Below are positions 25,906 through 34,039 of a DNA stretch of 64,000 bases, piece after piece. Where the stretch lies: NCBI RefSeq assembly GCF_900105215.1, contig NZ_FOIP01000001.1, forward strand, positions 1,200,001 to 1,264,000. Direction: 5' to 3'. The notes under the pieces are model-generated. The model searched no databases, was not told the origin of the DNA, and worked only from the letters and a program-made list of their open reading frames with translations. The stretch comes from Lacrimispora sphenoides (GTDB lineage: Bacteria > Bacillota > Clostridia > Lachnospirales > Lachnospiraceae). A program made the position numbers and the translations under genes. Position 1 is the first letter of the stretch. Each line of letters opens with the position of its first letter.

Positions 25906-26754
25906 TTACCCCTTCAGCCCACCGGCTGCAACCCCGTCAATAAACTGATTCTGCGCGGACAGAAATACAGCGACAGACGGTAGAATCACAATGACCGAGA
26001 GCGCCAGCACCTTGTTCCACTCAAAACCGGATTCTGAGTCCATGATAAGCCGAAGACCCAGAGAGGCCGGATATTTTTTGACTGTATTGATATAGATTAA
26101 GGGTCCCATGAAGTCATTGGAGGCCCACATAAACTGAAACAGGGCGCAGGATACCATGGAGGGCTTCACCATGGGCGTCATGATCAGCCACAGACGCTGC
26201 CATGTGTTGCAGCCGTCGATCTCCGCTGCCTCCTCCAGTTCCCTGGGTATCGATCTCATAAACTGGATCAGCATATACACAAAATACGTATCTCCCGCAA
26301 AAAAGCTGGGAACTACAAGAGATAGGTAGGTGTCCAGCCAGCCGAATTTGTTGAACATCAGAAACTGCGGCACATTTAACACCACCTGCGGCAAAAGCAG
26401 GGTAGAGAGAAGGATACCGAACAGGAAGCCCTTTCCCCGGTATTGGAATCTGGAAAAGCCGTATGCCGTTATGGTAGCGGAAAGCACGGTTCCGATCACT
26501 TTGGGAATCACGAATTTGTACGTATTCAGCATATAGACTGCAAACACCGTCTCCGTTGATTTCCACCCCTTACGGTATGCCTCAAGCGTAGGGTGGGTTG
26601 GGATAAAACCAATGGAGCTGAATATCTCGTTGTTGCTGGCTTTAAAAGATGCACCTACCATCCAGATCATCGGATAAATCATGATCAGTCCCACGGCAGT
26701 CAGCAGCAGATAGCGGATACCTAAGGAAACTCTTTTTTTCCATATTATATTCAT
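25906..26754 (-). CDS. Sugar ABC transporter permease, MalG type
   Basis: A 282-residue inner-membrane protein with six predicted helices. The EAA loop that contacts the ATPase is ELEEAAEIDGCNTWQRLWLIM (about residues 187-207). It is one half of the channel of a CUT1-type importer and partners with the MalF-type permease 12 bp upstream. The C-terminal FIDGVAAGGLKG is the usual MalG-family ending. The ATG has AGGGACGGATAAAG upstream. Confidence 0.95.
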   Translation of the reverse strand: MNIIWKKRVSLGIRYLLLTAVGLIMIYPMIWMVGASFKASNNEIFSSIGFIPTHPTLEAYRKGWKSTETVFAVYMLNTYKFVIPKVIGTVLSATITAYGFSRFQYRGKGFLFGILLSTLLLPQVVLNVPQFLMFNKFGWLDTYLSLVVPSFFAGDTYFVYMLIQFMRSIPRELEEAAEIDGCNTWQRLWLIMTPMVKPSMVSCALFQFMWASNDFMGPLIYINTVKKYPASLGLRLIMDSESGFEWNKVLALSVIVILPSVAVFLSAQNQFIDGVAAGGLKG

Positions 26755-26766
26755 CTTTATCCGTCC

Positions 26767-27672
26767 CTACCTTTCCTCATCGCCGTAATAGACCCAGTAC
26801 TTCTGGCTGATAAAAGCCATTGCCGTAAATGCTGCGATGATCGCAAACAGCAGCCATGCCATCGCGCTGGCCATGCCCATGGTATTTGTCTTAAACGCGT
26901 TCTGATAGACCAGCAGGGAGATCAGTGTGGTAGAACCCATAGGTCCGCCCTTTGTGATGATAAACGGTCCGTTGAACTCCTGAAATGCCTGACAAAGTTG
27001 TGTCACTAAGTTGTAAAAAATTACAGGTGTGATCATCGGAAGCGTCACACTGAAAAACTGCCTGACCTTTGTGGCCCCATCTATAGATGCCGCCTCATAT
27101 AAATCAACCGGTACGCCCTTTAAGGCCGCCAGAAAGATTACCATGGAGGACCCGAACTGCCACACACGCAGCAGGCATACCACAAAGAGGGCGTATTTGG
27201 GCGTTCCCAGCCAGTTTAACCCCTCCCCTCCAAACAATCCGATGACCTGGTTTACCAGACCGTTCGTCTGAAACAGAAACTGCCATAACACAGCAATTGC
27301 CACGGAGCCTCCCAGTATGGAGGGAATATAGTAGACCGTCCGGAACAGACCGATTCCCTTAATCTTGAAGTTTAAGATATAGGCGATAAACAGGGCAAAT
27401 ACCAGCTTTAGCGGAACTGTCAGAAATGCGTACTGAAACGTTACTGCAAACGCCTTTACATATTTAGCCGTGTGCATAATCGTGTTATAGTTGTCCAATC
27501 CGATCCATTTTGTGTTGGTGTTAAACATGTTGTAATTAGTAAAGCTATAAAACAGTGATGATAAAAACGGGTAAAGTTTAAAAATCAGGAACCCTATAAA
27601 CCAAATGGATATGTAAAGATAGCCGATATTCTGTCTTCTGGCCCTCTTTTGAGAAATCCCCCTCATATACAT
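26767..27672 (-). CDS. Sugar ABC transporter permease, MalF type
   Basis: A 301-residue inner-membrane protein with six helices and the EAA loop LYEAASIDGATKVRQFFSVT (about residues 205-224). The first segment, YISIWFIGFLIFKLYPFLSS, is typical of UgpA/MalF-type permeases. The ATG at 27672 is chosen because AAAGGGGAG lies just upstream. A longer in-frame start exists but has no ribosome binding site. It forms the importer with the MalG-type permease and the lipoprotein encoded next to it. No ATPase gene is present in the operon, so a shared MsmK-like ATPase is likely. Confidence 0.94.
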   Translation of the reverse strand: MYMRGISQKRARRQNIGYLYISIWFIGFLIFKLYPFLSSLFYSFTNYNMFNTNTKWIGLDNYNTIMHTAKYVKAFAVTFQYAFLTVPLKLVFALFIAYILNFKIKGIGLFRTVYYIPSILGGSVAIAVLWQFLFQTNGLVNQVIGLFGGEGLNWLGTPKYALFVVCLLRVWQFGSSMVIFLAALKGVPVDLYEAASIDGATKVRQFFSVTLPMITPVIFYNLVTQLCQAFQEFNGPFIITKGGPMGSTTLISLLVYQNAFKTNTMGMASAMAWLLFAIIAAFTAMAFISQKYWVYYGDEER

Positions 27673-27772
27673 CGCCACTCCCCTTTCCGGTACTTTTATA
27701 AAAGCCCACATTCCTTTCGCTGAATCCAGTTATAAAACCTGCGCCCTTCCACTTAGCCTCTTCCTCTCAAAT

Positions 27773-27817
27773 ACTCCCCGGCATATCATGACCCTGACCT
27801 GGGATATACCGGGGAGT
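27773..27817 (-). promoter_or_regulatory. Intercistronic hairpin after the solute-binding protein gene
   Basis: ACTCCCCGGCATATC (27773-27787) pairs with GATATACCGGGGAGT (27803-27817) with one mismatch and a 15-nt loop, between the binding-protein gene and the permease genes. There is no strong T tract. Such hairpins commonly stabilise the upstream message or cause partial termination, giving more binding protein than permease. That role is inferred. Confidence 0.65.
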
Positions 27818-27823
27818 GTATTT

Positions 27824-29212
27824 TTAATATGAATTCGCTGCGTAGACTTCGTTGCAGGAATCAATCAAATACTGTGCCAGCTCGGAGGGGTCCCCCCCTG
27901 CGCTGAGGTTTTCAAATACCTCGTAGTAGATTCCGGTATCATCCTTTAGCGCAGAATTTTCAAAGTTAGGATCCACCGCAAATCTGGCTACCTTCATAGC
28001 CTGCTGATTTCCTTCAAAGGACAGTCCCTTCAAAAGCCCTTCATCCTCCAATACTTCATTTGCGTGATGGTTTAACAACATGCCTCTCTCGGTGGACATC
28101 AGCTTAACGCCCTCGTCCACCGAGGTAATGAATTCCAGCAGTAAGGCCGCCTCGGCGGGATGCTCTGATGTTTCCGGAATGGAAAAGGTCTGTGTGATCT
28201 TTGTAAAGCCCGCATCCTTCATTCCCTCTCCGGTGATATGGGGTCCAAGAACAAACTCCTGGCCCTCGTTCAGAGAATCGTTGAATTTGGCCTGAGCAGC
28301 ATCCCATTCATAAATGCCCGCATACTTTCCGCCCATCCAGTTCTGGTTCCTTTCGAGCGTTGTGGCTCCGTCTCCCTGGAGAGTCTTAACAGACGGCATC
28401 ACATGCTTTTCCTCCAGACTGTTTATAAATTCCAGGCCATCTAAAACCTCCTCCGGCGTATAGGCTACCACATTGTTCTCCGCCCAGGGCTTCTGATATT
28501 TCTCCTGCATGTAGTACAGCATCAGCAGCATTCTCTCATATTGGAACATCGCCATGGGATAGTAGTCGCCGCCAAGCTTTGTCTGGAATACGTCGCCTGC
28601 AGCATAAAGCTCGTCCCAGGTTCCGGGAATCGGAATACCGGCCTTCTCAAACGTGGTTTTATTCCAGTAGAAGCATTTGGTATTGGTTCCAAGAGGCAGT
28701 CCCTGCAGCTTTCCGCCCACCACGCAGTCGTCCAGGATCCCCTGGGGATAGTTATCCAGGGAAAGGATATCGGCGTACTGCCTAAGATCTACAAATTTGG
28801 AGCCGTCTCCAGAATATTGAAACAACCAGTTCCAGTTGCCCTGAAGCAGATCCGGCGCTGTACCGGCGCTGAGCTGGGTCGCTACCTTTTCGGTCCATCC
28901 GTCCCAGGTTCCGTACTCGCATTCCACCTTGATGTTGGGGTATTTTGCCATAAATGCGTCGACAGCAGCTTTCGTGGCTTCATGTCTCGTGTCCCCGCCC
29001 CACCAACTGAAACGGATCGTACACGGCGCACTCCCTGGCTCCGCCTTTACCTCCTGCGCCCCGGCAGAAGCCATTGCTGCTCCACTCTCCTTACCGGAAG
29101 TCAAAGCCTCCTCTGTCCCCGTAGCTGCGGCCTGTTTCGTCCCCTGACCCGTACAGGCAATTAAAGATACCGCCATACTAGCCGCTGTAAACATTGCAAT
29201 CAATCGTTTCAT
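27824..29212 (-). CDS. Sugar ABC transporter substrate-binding lipoprotein
   Basis: A 462-residue family 1 extracellular solute-binding protein. It has a lipoprotein signal peptide with lipobox SLIAC (Cys about residue 20) followed by a Ser/Ala/Gly-rich linker. The mature part starts with TIRFSWWGGDTRHEATKAAV, contains YPNIKVECEYGTWDGW and GTAPDLLQGNWNW, and continues through typical SBP_bac_1 regions. It captures a carbohydrate outside the membrane and delivers it to the MalF/MalG pair. The aromatic residues near the N-terminus fit a saccharide ligand, but its identity cannot be read. The ATG follows AAAAAGGAGAAGGGCTT. Confidence 0.93.
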   Translation of the reverse strand: MKRLIAMFTAASMAVSLIACTGQGTKQAAATGTEEALTSGKESGAAMASAGAQEVKAEPGSAPCTIRFSWWGGDTRHEATKAAVDAFMAKYPNIKVECEYGTWDGWTEKVATQLSAGTAPDLLQGNWNWLFQYSGDGSKFVDLRQYADILSLDNYPQGILDDCVVGGKLQGLPLGTNTKCFYWNKTTFEKAGIPIPGTWDELYAAGDVFQTKLGGDYYPMAMFQYERMLLMLYYMQEKYQKPWAENNVVAYTPEEVLDGLEFINSLEEKHVMPSVKTLQGDGATTLERNQNWMGGKYAGIYEWDAAQAKFNDSLNEGQEFVLGPHITGEGMKDAGFTKITQTFSIPETSEHPAEAALLLEFITSVDEGVKLMSTERGMLLNHHANEVLEDEGLLKGLSFEGNQQAMKVARFAVDPNFENSALKDDTGIYYEVFENLSAGGDPSELAQYLIDSCNEVYAANSY

Positions 29213-29227
29213 AAGCCCTTCTCCTTT

Positions 29228-29704
29228 TTACTTTTCTGTTAACAGTTTTTTTAATACATCTATTATAATCCCATGGTCTTCTTGATGGGAAAAACCGGAG
29301 GCCGTTATAGTCCCCACTACTCCGCCGCAGCTTCTCACCCGGACCGGGAACGCGCCGCCTACCTCAGCATAAGTGCCGGGGTCCAAGTGCCATTTTTCAT
29401 CTATGGACATCCCCATATCCGCCAGCATATAATGCGCCCATAAGGAACTGTGTCCCGTGTAGAGTGCCGTGTTTCGTTTTCTTCGGAGCATCTCGTCATT
29501 GCTGGGGGCGTTTCCATTGCTGGAAAAATGAAACAGCGTTCTTCCGAATGCGCTGATATTCACCGCAATTTTGTTTTTGCGTCTTTTGGCCTCCTCAATC
29601 AGCTCCAGGCCGATTTTCAGCGCTAAGTCCGCATCAAACTCCTCAAAGACCAGATTCTGTTCCAGCCGCTCCAGATCTTTTAACAGTTCCTCATATTCCT
29701 TCAT
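29228..29704 (-). CDS. GlcG/HbpS-family (UPF0303-type) protein
   Basis: A 158-residue soluble protein of the heme-degrading-domain/GlcG family. Recognisable segments are ALKIGLELIEEAKRRKNKIA, VNISAFGRTLFHFSSNG, RRKRNTALYTGHSSLW, and the Gly-rich end GGAFPVRVRSCGGVVGTITA followed by SGFSHQEDHGII. Members are variously annotated as heme-binding or as accessory proteins of glycolate, propanediol or sugar catabolism. Its place between oxidoreductases and the sugar importer argues for a catabolic accessory role here. The ATG follows AAAAGGAGACACAGAC. Confidence 0.8.
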   Translation of the reverse strand: MKEYEELLKDLERLEQNLVFEEFDADLALKIGLELIEEAKRRKNKIAVNISAFGRTLFHFSSNGNAPSNDEMLRRKRNTALYTGHSSLWAHYMLADMGMSIDEKWHLDPGTYAEVGGAFPVRVRSCGGVVGTITASGFSHQEDHGIIIDVLKKLLTEK

Positions 29705-29782
29705 GTCTGTGTCTCCTTTTGACCTATCCTTTGTTCCGGCCCTGCGGCAGTGGTTTACTGATCTTAATTTTAGCCTGTAGTA

Positions 29783-30856
29783 TTATGCCTGCCCTTTGTT
29801 CCAAATCTGTGGCTGTGACTGCACCACAGTTCCGGGGATCTTTAGCGCCTCTTCCATAAGTATCGCCAGGTAGGCATCCTGAAGGGCATCCTGAAGGGGG
29901 TAACGCTCAGTTCCGTTCCGGATATATTCCTCCATTCCGTCTAACAGCACCGCCAGCGCCGTCTCGTCCTCCGGTAGGCCGCTTCCCGGAAATGGATTCC
30001 GGTAGACAGCCCTTTCCCCTAAATAAACCGCTTCAATGGAGCCCGCCTGTTTCCCTGTCTCTATCCTCAGTTCCTGTGTCACCGGCCTGCGGTTTTCATC
30101 CAGAAAGCGAACCGTAAAATCGTCAAGTTCCCCAAACGGTCCCTGGAGATTCATATGCCTGCTTCGCAGAAAGGAATGGTACTGGACGCTGCAGAAATCA
30201 AAAAATGCCGTTTTCCCGCTTTCAAACTCAAAGGTAAAACGTTCCAGAACATTCTGCGACAGTTCCCCGTCTGTGACCACGCCCCAGCGGGAATCCGTTT
30301 CCACGACGGAAACCGGGTAGGATTTTCCACATATGCGTACCGGTTCATCCCCCACCTTCAAAAACCTCCGGATCAGGCTGGCTCCATGATAGCCGTGAGC
30401 CAGGGACAGTCTGAAAAAGGCCGGTTCCCCCAGTACACCGCTTTCTGACACGGCTAAGCGGCCGGCAATGGCCGGATAATTTAAATATTGCTCCGCCACC
30501 AGTATTTTGTGTCCGTTCTCTGTTCGGAGCCGCCACAGCTCGTTAAGCTTGGGGAGCTCCAGAGAGGGCGGAGTCTCAATGAGAACCGGAAATCCGGCCT
30601 CCATCCAGAACCGGCTTACGGAGAATATGGATGGTTTACTTACCGCCACCACAACGAAATCAGGCTTCATTGCTATGCAGTCCCCGGAGGATATACTAGT
30701 TAAAACGCCATATTCCCGGCGGATATTCTCCGCCTTCTCCTTAGACCGGCAAAGCATGGCGCACACTTCAAAACGCTCCGGAAGAGCCTTTGCAATTCTT
30801 AGATAAAATAAGGACCGCCACCCGGAACCGACGATTAAATACCGCAGCTTATTCAT
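29783..30856 (-). CDS. Gfo/Idh/MocA-family protein, atypical (EKP Lys replaced)
   Basis: A 357-residue protein. An N-terminal Rossmann fold begins LRYLIVGSGWRSLFYLR, with GxGxR in place of the usual GxGxMG. The family normally has an EKP motif whose Lys takes part in catalysis. The corresponding stretch here reads VLIETPPSLEL, with Thr in place of Lys. The C-terminal domain holds VFHDGN-type and beta-sheet segments similar to the family. It may therefore be a non-catalytic or altered partner of the oxidoreductase encoded immediately upstream, whose last codons it overlaps by 8 bp (start within GGAAATGAATAA). The ribosome binding site GGCGGAGG lies inside the upstream gene. Confidence 0.75.
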   Translation of the reverse strand: MNKLRYLIVGSGWRSLFYLRIAKALPERFEVCAMLCRSKEKAENIRREYGVLTSISSGDCIAMKPDFVVVAVSKPSIFSVSRFWMEAGFPVLIETPPSLELPKLNELWRLRTENGHKILVAEQYLNYPAIAGRLAVSESGVLGEPAFFRLSLAHGYHGASLIRRFLKVGDEPVRICGKSYPVSVVETDSRWGVVTDGELSQNVLERFTFEFESGKTAFFDFCSVQYHSFLRSRHMNLQGPFGELDDFTVRFLDENRRPVTQELRIETGKQAGSIEAVYLGERAVYRNPFPGSGLPEDETALAVLLDGMEEYIRNGTERYPLQDALQDAYLAILMEEALKIPGTVVQSQPQIWNKGQA

Positions 30857-32006
30857 TTCCTCCGCCTTCCCCGTGAGGCTCTATATGAAGCTTCTCCTCC
30901 TCACACACCCGTTTTTCCAGCTCCCGTTCGTAGGCTTCGGCGTCGATGGGCAGCGTCACCTTTTTACCCAGCCATGCGGAAAGGTAGGCGGCATTGGCGA
31001 TCTCCAGAGCGCGTATTCCCTCCTCGCCGCAGGCGGTTAAGGGCTCATCGTTAAACACTGCAGCCGCAAAGTTTTCAAACATCTGCGGATAAGGCTCTTC
31101 CTGCCTGCCAAATTCCTCTATTCTGTATTCCTCACCCAGATCTTCTCTGGCGTTACAGGAAGCCCGCTTCCCATACTCCCTTGTATCCTCGTTGTATTTC
31201 CAGAAGTGGAGCGTATCGTCCTCCAGAAGCAGCTTTCCTCTGGTTCCCACAATCTCCAGCTTCTCCGTCCAAGTTCCTTCCCCCGTAGTCAAGATGAAGG
31301 CGGCAGTCATCTTGTCCGGATATTCCATCAGGACCGTGGCCTCGTCGTCTACCAGAAATTCATTGTACTTTCCAAATGGGATCTCGGCGTAAACAGCCGA
31401 AGGCATACCGAACAGCCATTGCCAGATATCCAGAATATGCTGCCCCTGATTGATCAGCCCTCCGCCGCCTTCCCCGCTCCAACTGCTGCGCCAGTCCGCT
31501 GACTGATGATACCGGGCGGTTCTGAAATATCTGGAGTTTTCTAACAGGACTCTGCTGACTTTTCCCAGCTCCCCGCTGTCTATCATGGTTTTGATCCTTT
31601 TATATTTCCGGTAAAGGCGCTGATGAAACATCATGGCAAATTTCTTTCCCGACGCAGCTGCAGCCTCGTTCATGGCGCAGCACTGCAGCAGTGATACCCC
31701 GGACGGCTTATCACAGAATACATGCTTCCCATGTTTAAATGCCTGAACCGCAAGCTTGGGATGCGTCCTGTGGGGGGTCACGATGAGCACCGCATCAAAT
31801 CTCCAGGCTTCCCCATACATGGCTTTTGCACTGTCGAATATGACGGTTTCGCTGCTAAGATTTTCTTTCACCCACTGCTTTGACTTCAAACTTCGGCAGC
31901 ATACCGCTGCCAATGTCAGAGAACCATTCCTATCCCCGTCGATCATCTTTGCATAGGTTTTTCCCATGGAACCGGCCCCTATGAGTGCTATTTTAATTTT
32001 CTCCAT
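30849..32006 (-). CDS. Gfo/Idh/MocA-family oxidoreductase
   Basis: A 385-residue NAD(P)-dependent dehydrogenase. The N-terminal Rossmann motif is ALIGAGSMGKTYAKM (residues 6-20). The EKP-type motif appears as FCDKPSGVSL with the catalytic Lys. The substrate domain contains WSGEGGGGLINQGQHILDIW, which includes the conserved Gly-rich turn and the His and Asp of the active site. Family members oxidise sugars, inositols or sugar acids. The ATG at 32006 has the strong site GAGGAGGGGGCAT. A longer upstream frame is rejected. It is the first gene of the seven-gene carbohydrate operon, so the imported sugar is probably oxidised at once by this enzyme. Confidence 0.92.
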   Translation of the reverse strand: MEKIKIALIGAGSMGKTYAKMIDGDRNGSLTLAAVCCRSLKSKQWVKENLSSETVIFDSAKAMYGEAWRFDAVLIVTPHRTHPKLAVQAFKHGKHVFCDKPSGVSLLQCCAMNEAAAASGKKFAMMFHQRLYRKYKRIKTMIDSGELGKVSRVLLENSRYFRTARYHQSADWRSSWSGEGGGGLINQGQHILDIWQWLFGMPSAVYAEIPFGKYNEFLVDDEATVLMEYPDKMTAAFILTTGEGTWTEKLEIVGTRGKLLLEDDTLHFWKYNEDTREYGKRASCNAREDLGEEYRIEEFGRQEEPYPQMFENFAAAVFNDEPLTACGEEGIRALEIANAAYLSAWLGKKVTLPIDAEAYERELEKRVCEEEKLHIEPHGEGGGNE

Positions 32007-32322
32007 ATGCCCCCTCCTCTCACCTATATCATAGCAGGAGCCAAACCGGCGCCACCACAATTTTTTTATGTATTTTAGATGGAATCTTTGTTTTTTTGTC
32101 TTTTCTTAAAGCTGTTTTCTCTATAAAATGAGTTGCTTTCTATCCGAAAATGTAATTTTTGGTTGGTTGTTTTCATACCTGCCCTATAAATTTTTACTGT
32201 TTTAAGGACCTTTTCCCAATAATTTATTCCGGTCGCTTTAAGGCATGAAAAAACTGCTGCCGAGGATTTAAAAGCAACTGGTTTGAAAGACATTGCCCCT
32301 TAAGGAGGTAGTAAAATAACGG
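32007..32322. other. Divergent intergenic region
   Basis: This AT-rich gap separates the sugar operon (minus) from bacteriohemerythrin (plus). The operon promoter should lie here but I cannot point to a convincing pair of boxes. A 72-codon minus-strand frame at 32075-32293 has no ribosome binding site and no recognised domain. I see no repeats. Confidence 0.4.
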
Positions 32323-32351
32323 TTGGAATTTATCTGGAAATAGTGTAGAAT
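32323..32351 (+). promoter_or_regulatory. Promoter of bacteriohemerythrin gene
   Basis: TTGGAA (32323-32328), a 17-nt spacer and TAGAAT (32346-32351) form a good sigma-A promoter. The ATG is 33 bp downstream of the -10. Confidence 0.75.
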
Positions 32352-32383
32352 GAGTTTAAAACTTAAGATAAGGAGACAGTAAT

Positions 32384-32788
32384 ATGGCATATACATTTTC
32401 AAAAGATTTGGAAACCGGCAACCAGTTAATTGATTCCGAGCATCGCCAGCTGATCGATGCAGTCAATAACCTGCTTACTGCCTGCTCCACAGGGAAAGGA
32501 CGTGCGGAACTGGCTAATACCACCAAGTTTCTGCAGGAGTATACTGCAAAGCATTTCGGCAATGAGGAAAAGCTCCAGATCCAGAATCAGTATCCGGATT
32601 ATGTAAACCACAAACGTTATCACGAGGAATTTAAAAAGGTGGTGGCTGGAATCTGTGCCAAGCTGGAAAAGGAAGGCCCAACCATCATTCTTGTAGGTGA
32701 AGTCAACAGTGCCATTGCGGGCTGGCTGATCAACCACATCAAAAAAGAGGATGCCAAGGTGGCCGCTCATATTAGAAGCAGGGCCTAA
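32384..32788 (+). CDS. Bacteriohemerythrin
   Basis: A 134-residue four-helix protein that binds O2 or other ligands at a di-iron centre. The ligand residues are visible: His in DSEHRQLIDAVN (about residue 20), HFGNEEKLQ (His about 60, Glu about 64), NHKRYHEEF (two His, about 75-80), and the final NHIKKED (His about 118, Asp). The N-terminal FSKDLETGNQLIDSEH is the standard family start. In anaerobes it is thought to sense or scavenge oxygen. The ATG has ATAAGGAGACAGTAAT upstream. Confidence 0.95.
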   Translation: MAYTFSKDLETGNQLIDSEHRQLIDAVNNLLTACSTGKGRAELANTTKFLQEYTAKHFGNEEKLQIQNQYPDYVNHKRYHEEFKKVVAGICAKLEKEGPTIILVGEVNSAIAGWLINHIKKEDAKVAAHIRSRA

Positions 32789-32877
32789 TCTTACAGAGTG
32801 AAGTGCATCTCATGGAACCGGTATTATGACAGAACAGGCCGGAAAACTAAAACAACGCTCCGGCAGAAGAAAGGAAC

Positions 32878-33303
32878 ATGATTATGAAAGATCCAAATTG
32901 CGCATACTGTATGAAGGGAGATCTTGTTGCAAAATTCGGCTATCCTATTTGCGAAATGGAGACAGGATTTTTATATTTATTTAAAGAGCAGAGTAAAAAG
33001 GGCAGAGTGATTCTGGCTTATAAGGATCACGTAAGCGAGCTGATTGATATTGATGATGAGGAAAGAAATGCCTTTTTTGCTGATGTAGCCAGAGTTTCTA
33101 AGGCTGTCCATAAAGTATTTAATCCGGATAAGGTAAATTACGGCGCTTACGGCGACACCGGATGTCACCTTCATATGCACATTGTTCCGAAATATAACGG
33201 CATGGACGAATGGAGAAGCACCTTTACCATGAATCCGGACAAGATATATCTGACAGATAAAGAATATGAGGAAATGGCGGCTGCCATCCGTGCAGCATTA
33301 TAA
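32878..33303 (+). CDS. HIT family hydrolase (first of two)
   Basis: A 141-residue histidine-triad protein that acts on nucleotidyl-phosphate substrates. The triad is in CHLHMHIVPKY (His-Leu-His-Met-His, about residues 99-103). The N-terminal CAYCMKGD resembles the zinc Cys pair of some HIT proteins. The start at 32878 has AAAGGAAC just upstream, and a second ATG two codons later is equally possible. It is followed 29 bp later by the TIGR01440 gene, suggesting one transcript with bacteriohemerythrin. Confidence 0.9.
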   Translation: MIMKDPNCAYCMKGDLVAKFGYPICEMETGFLYLFKEQSKKGRVILAYKDHVSELIDIDDEERNAFFADVARVSKAVHKVFNPDKVNYGAYGDTGCHLHMHIVPKYNGMDEWRSTFTMNPDKIYLTDKEYEEMAAAIRAAL

Positions 33304-33332
33304 AAAAAGACTTATAAGGAGGAGGCCATATC

Positions 33333-33884
33333 ATGTTGGATGAAATCAGATCGCAGGCCGCAATGGCTGCAAAAGAGCTGCTGGAAGTGGCACACTTAAA
33401 TGAGAAGGACTTGGTCGTAATCGGATGCTCCTCCAGCGAGATATCCGACCACAGGATCGGTTCCCATTCCAGCGCGGAAATCGGACAGACTGTGTTTTCT
33501 GCCATTTATGAAGTTTTTAACGAACAGGGGATTTATGTTGCAGCCCAGTGCTGCGAGCATTTAAACCGGGCTTTGATTCTGGAAAAGGAAGCAGCCATGC
33601 TCTATGGCTACGAACCGGTCAATGTAGTACCGCAGTTAAAAGCCGGCAGCTCTCTTGCCACTGCGGCTTACCAGACCCTGCAATGCCCGGTGGCGGTAGA
33701 ATCCATTAAAGCCCATGCCGGGATTGATATCGGTGACACGTTGATCGGCATGCACTTAAAGGCCGTAGCCGTTCCAGTCCGCATAAAGACCAGGTATATC
33801 GGCGCCGCCCACGTGGTCACCGCCCGTACCAGGCCGAAATACATTGGCGGAGCCCGCGCCTGCTATGACGAATCCTTAGGATAA
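33333..33884 (+). CDS. TIGR01440/UPF0340 family protein
   Basis: A 183-residue soluble protein matching the UPF0340 pattern: VVIGCSSSEISDHRIGSHSS (about residues 31-50), QGIYVAAQCCEHLNRALILE and PVAVESIKAHAGIDIGDTLI. The function is unknown. A conserved Cys-Ser-Ser-Ser-Glu loop and a Cys-Cys-Glu-His segment suggest a binding or catalytic site. The ATG follows ATAAGGAGGAGGCCATATC. It is the last gene before a stable terminator hairpin. Confidence 0.88.
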   Translation: MLDEIRSQAAMAAKELLEVAHLNEKDLVVIGCSSSEISDHRIGSHSSAEIGQTVFSAIYEVFNEQGIYVAAQCCEHLNRALILEKEAAMLYGYEPVNVVPQLKAGSSLATAAYQTLQCPVAVESIKAHAGIDIGDTLIGMHLKAVAVPVRIKTRYIGAAHVVTARTRPKYIGGARACYDESLG

Positions 33885-33937
33885 ACAGGGATCATGGAAC
33901 CAGGCATCCGGGACAGCAGTCTGCATTACTTTACACA

Positions 33938-33996
33938 ACGTAAAAAGCGCATCTTGAAGCTGTTTTTACAGCCGGTCAAGACGCGCTCTTTTTACG
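33938..33996. terminator. Long bidirectional terminator hairpin
   Basis: ACGTAAAAAGCGC (33938-33950) pairs with GCGCTCTTTTTACGT near 33984-33996, with the inner arms TCTTGA/TCAAGA and AGCTG/CAGCC extending the stem, followed by TTTTTATT on the plus strand. It lies between the convergent UPF0340 and OppA-type genes and should stop both transcripts. Confidence 0.85.
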
Positions 33997-34039
33997 TTTT
34001 TATTATGCTATTTTTTTACGGTTCCTTTTGTTCCAGTCA

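Noticed and set aside
24974..32006. myo-inositol catabolism as the role of the sugar operon
   Set aside because: Gfo/Idh/MocA genes suggest it, but no iolB, iolC, iolD, iolE or other inositol-specific genes are present, and the importer is a general CUT1 type.
32075..32293. 72-codon minus-strand frame upstream of the sugar operon
   Set aside because: It has no ribosome binding site and no recognisable domain, and it lies where the divergent promoters should be.
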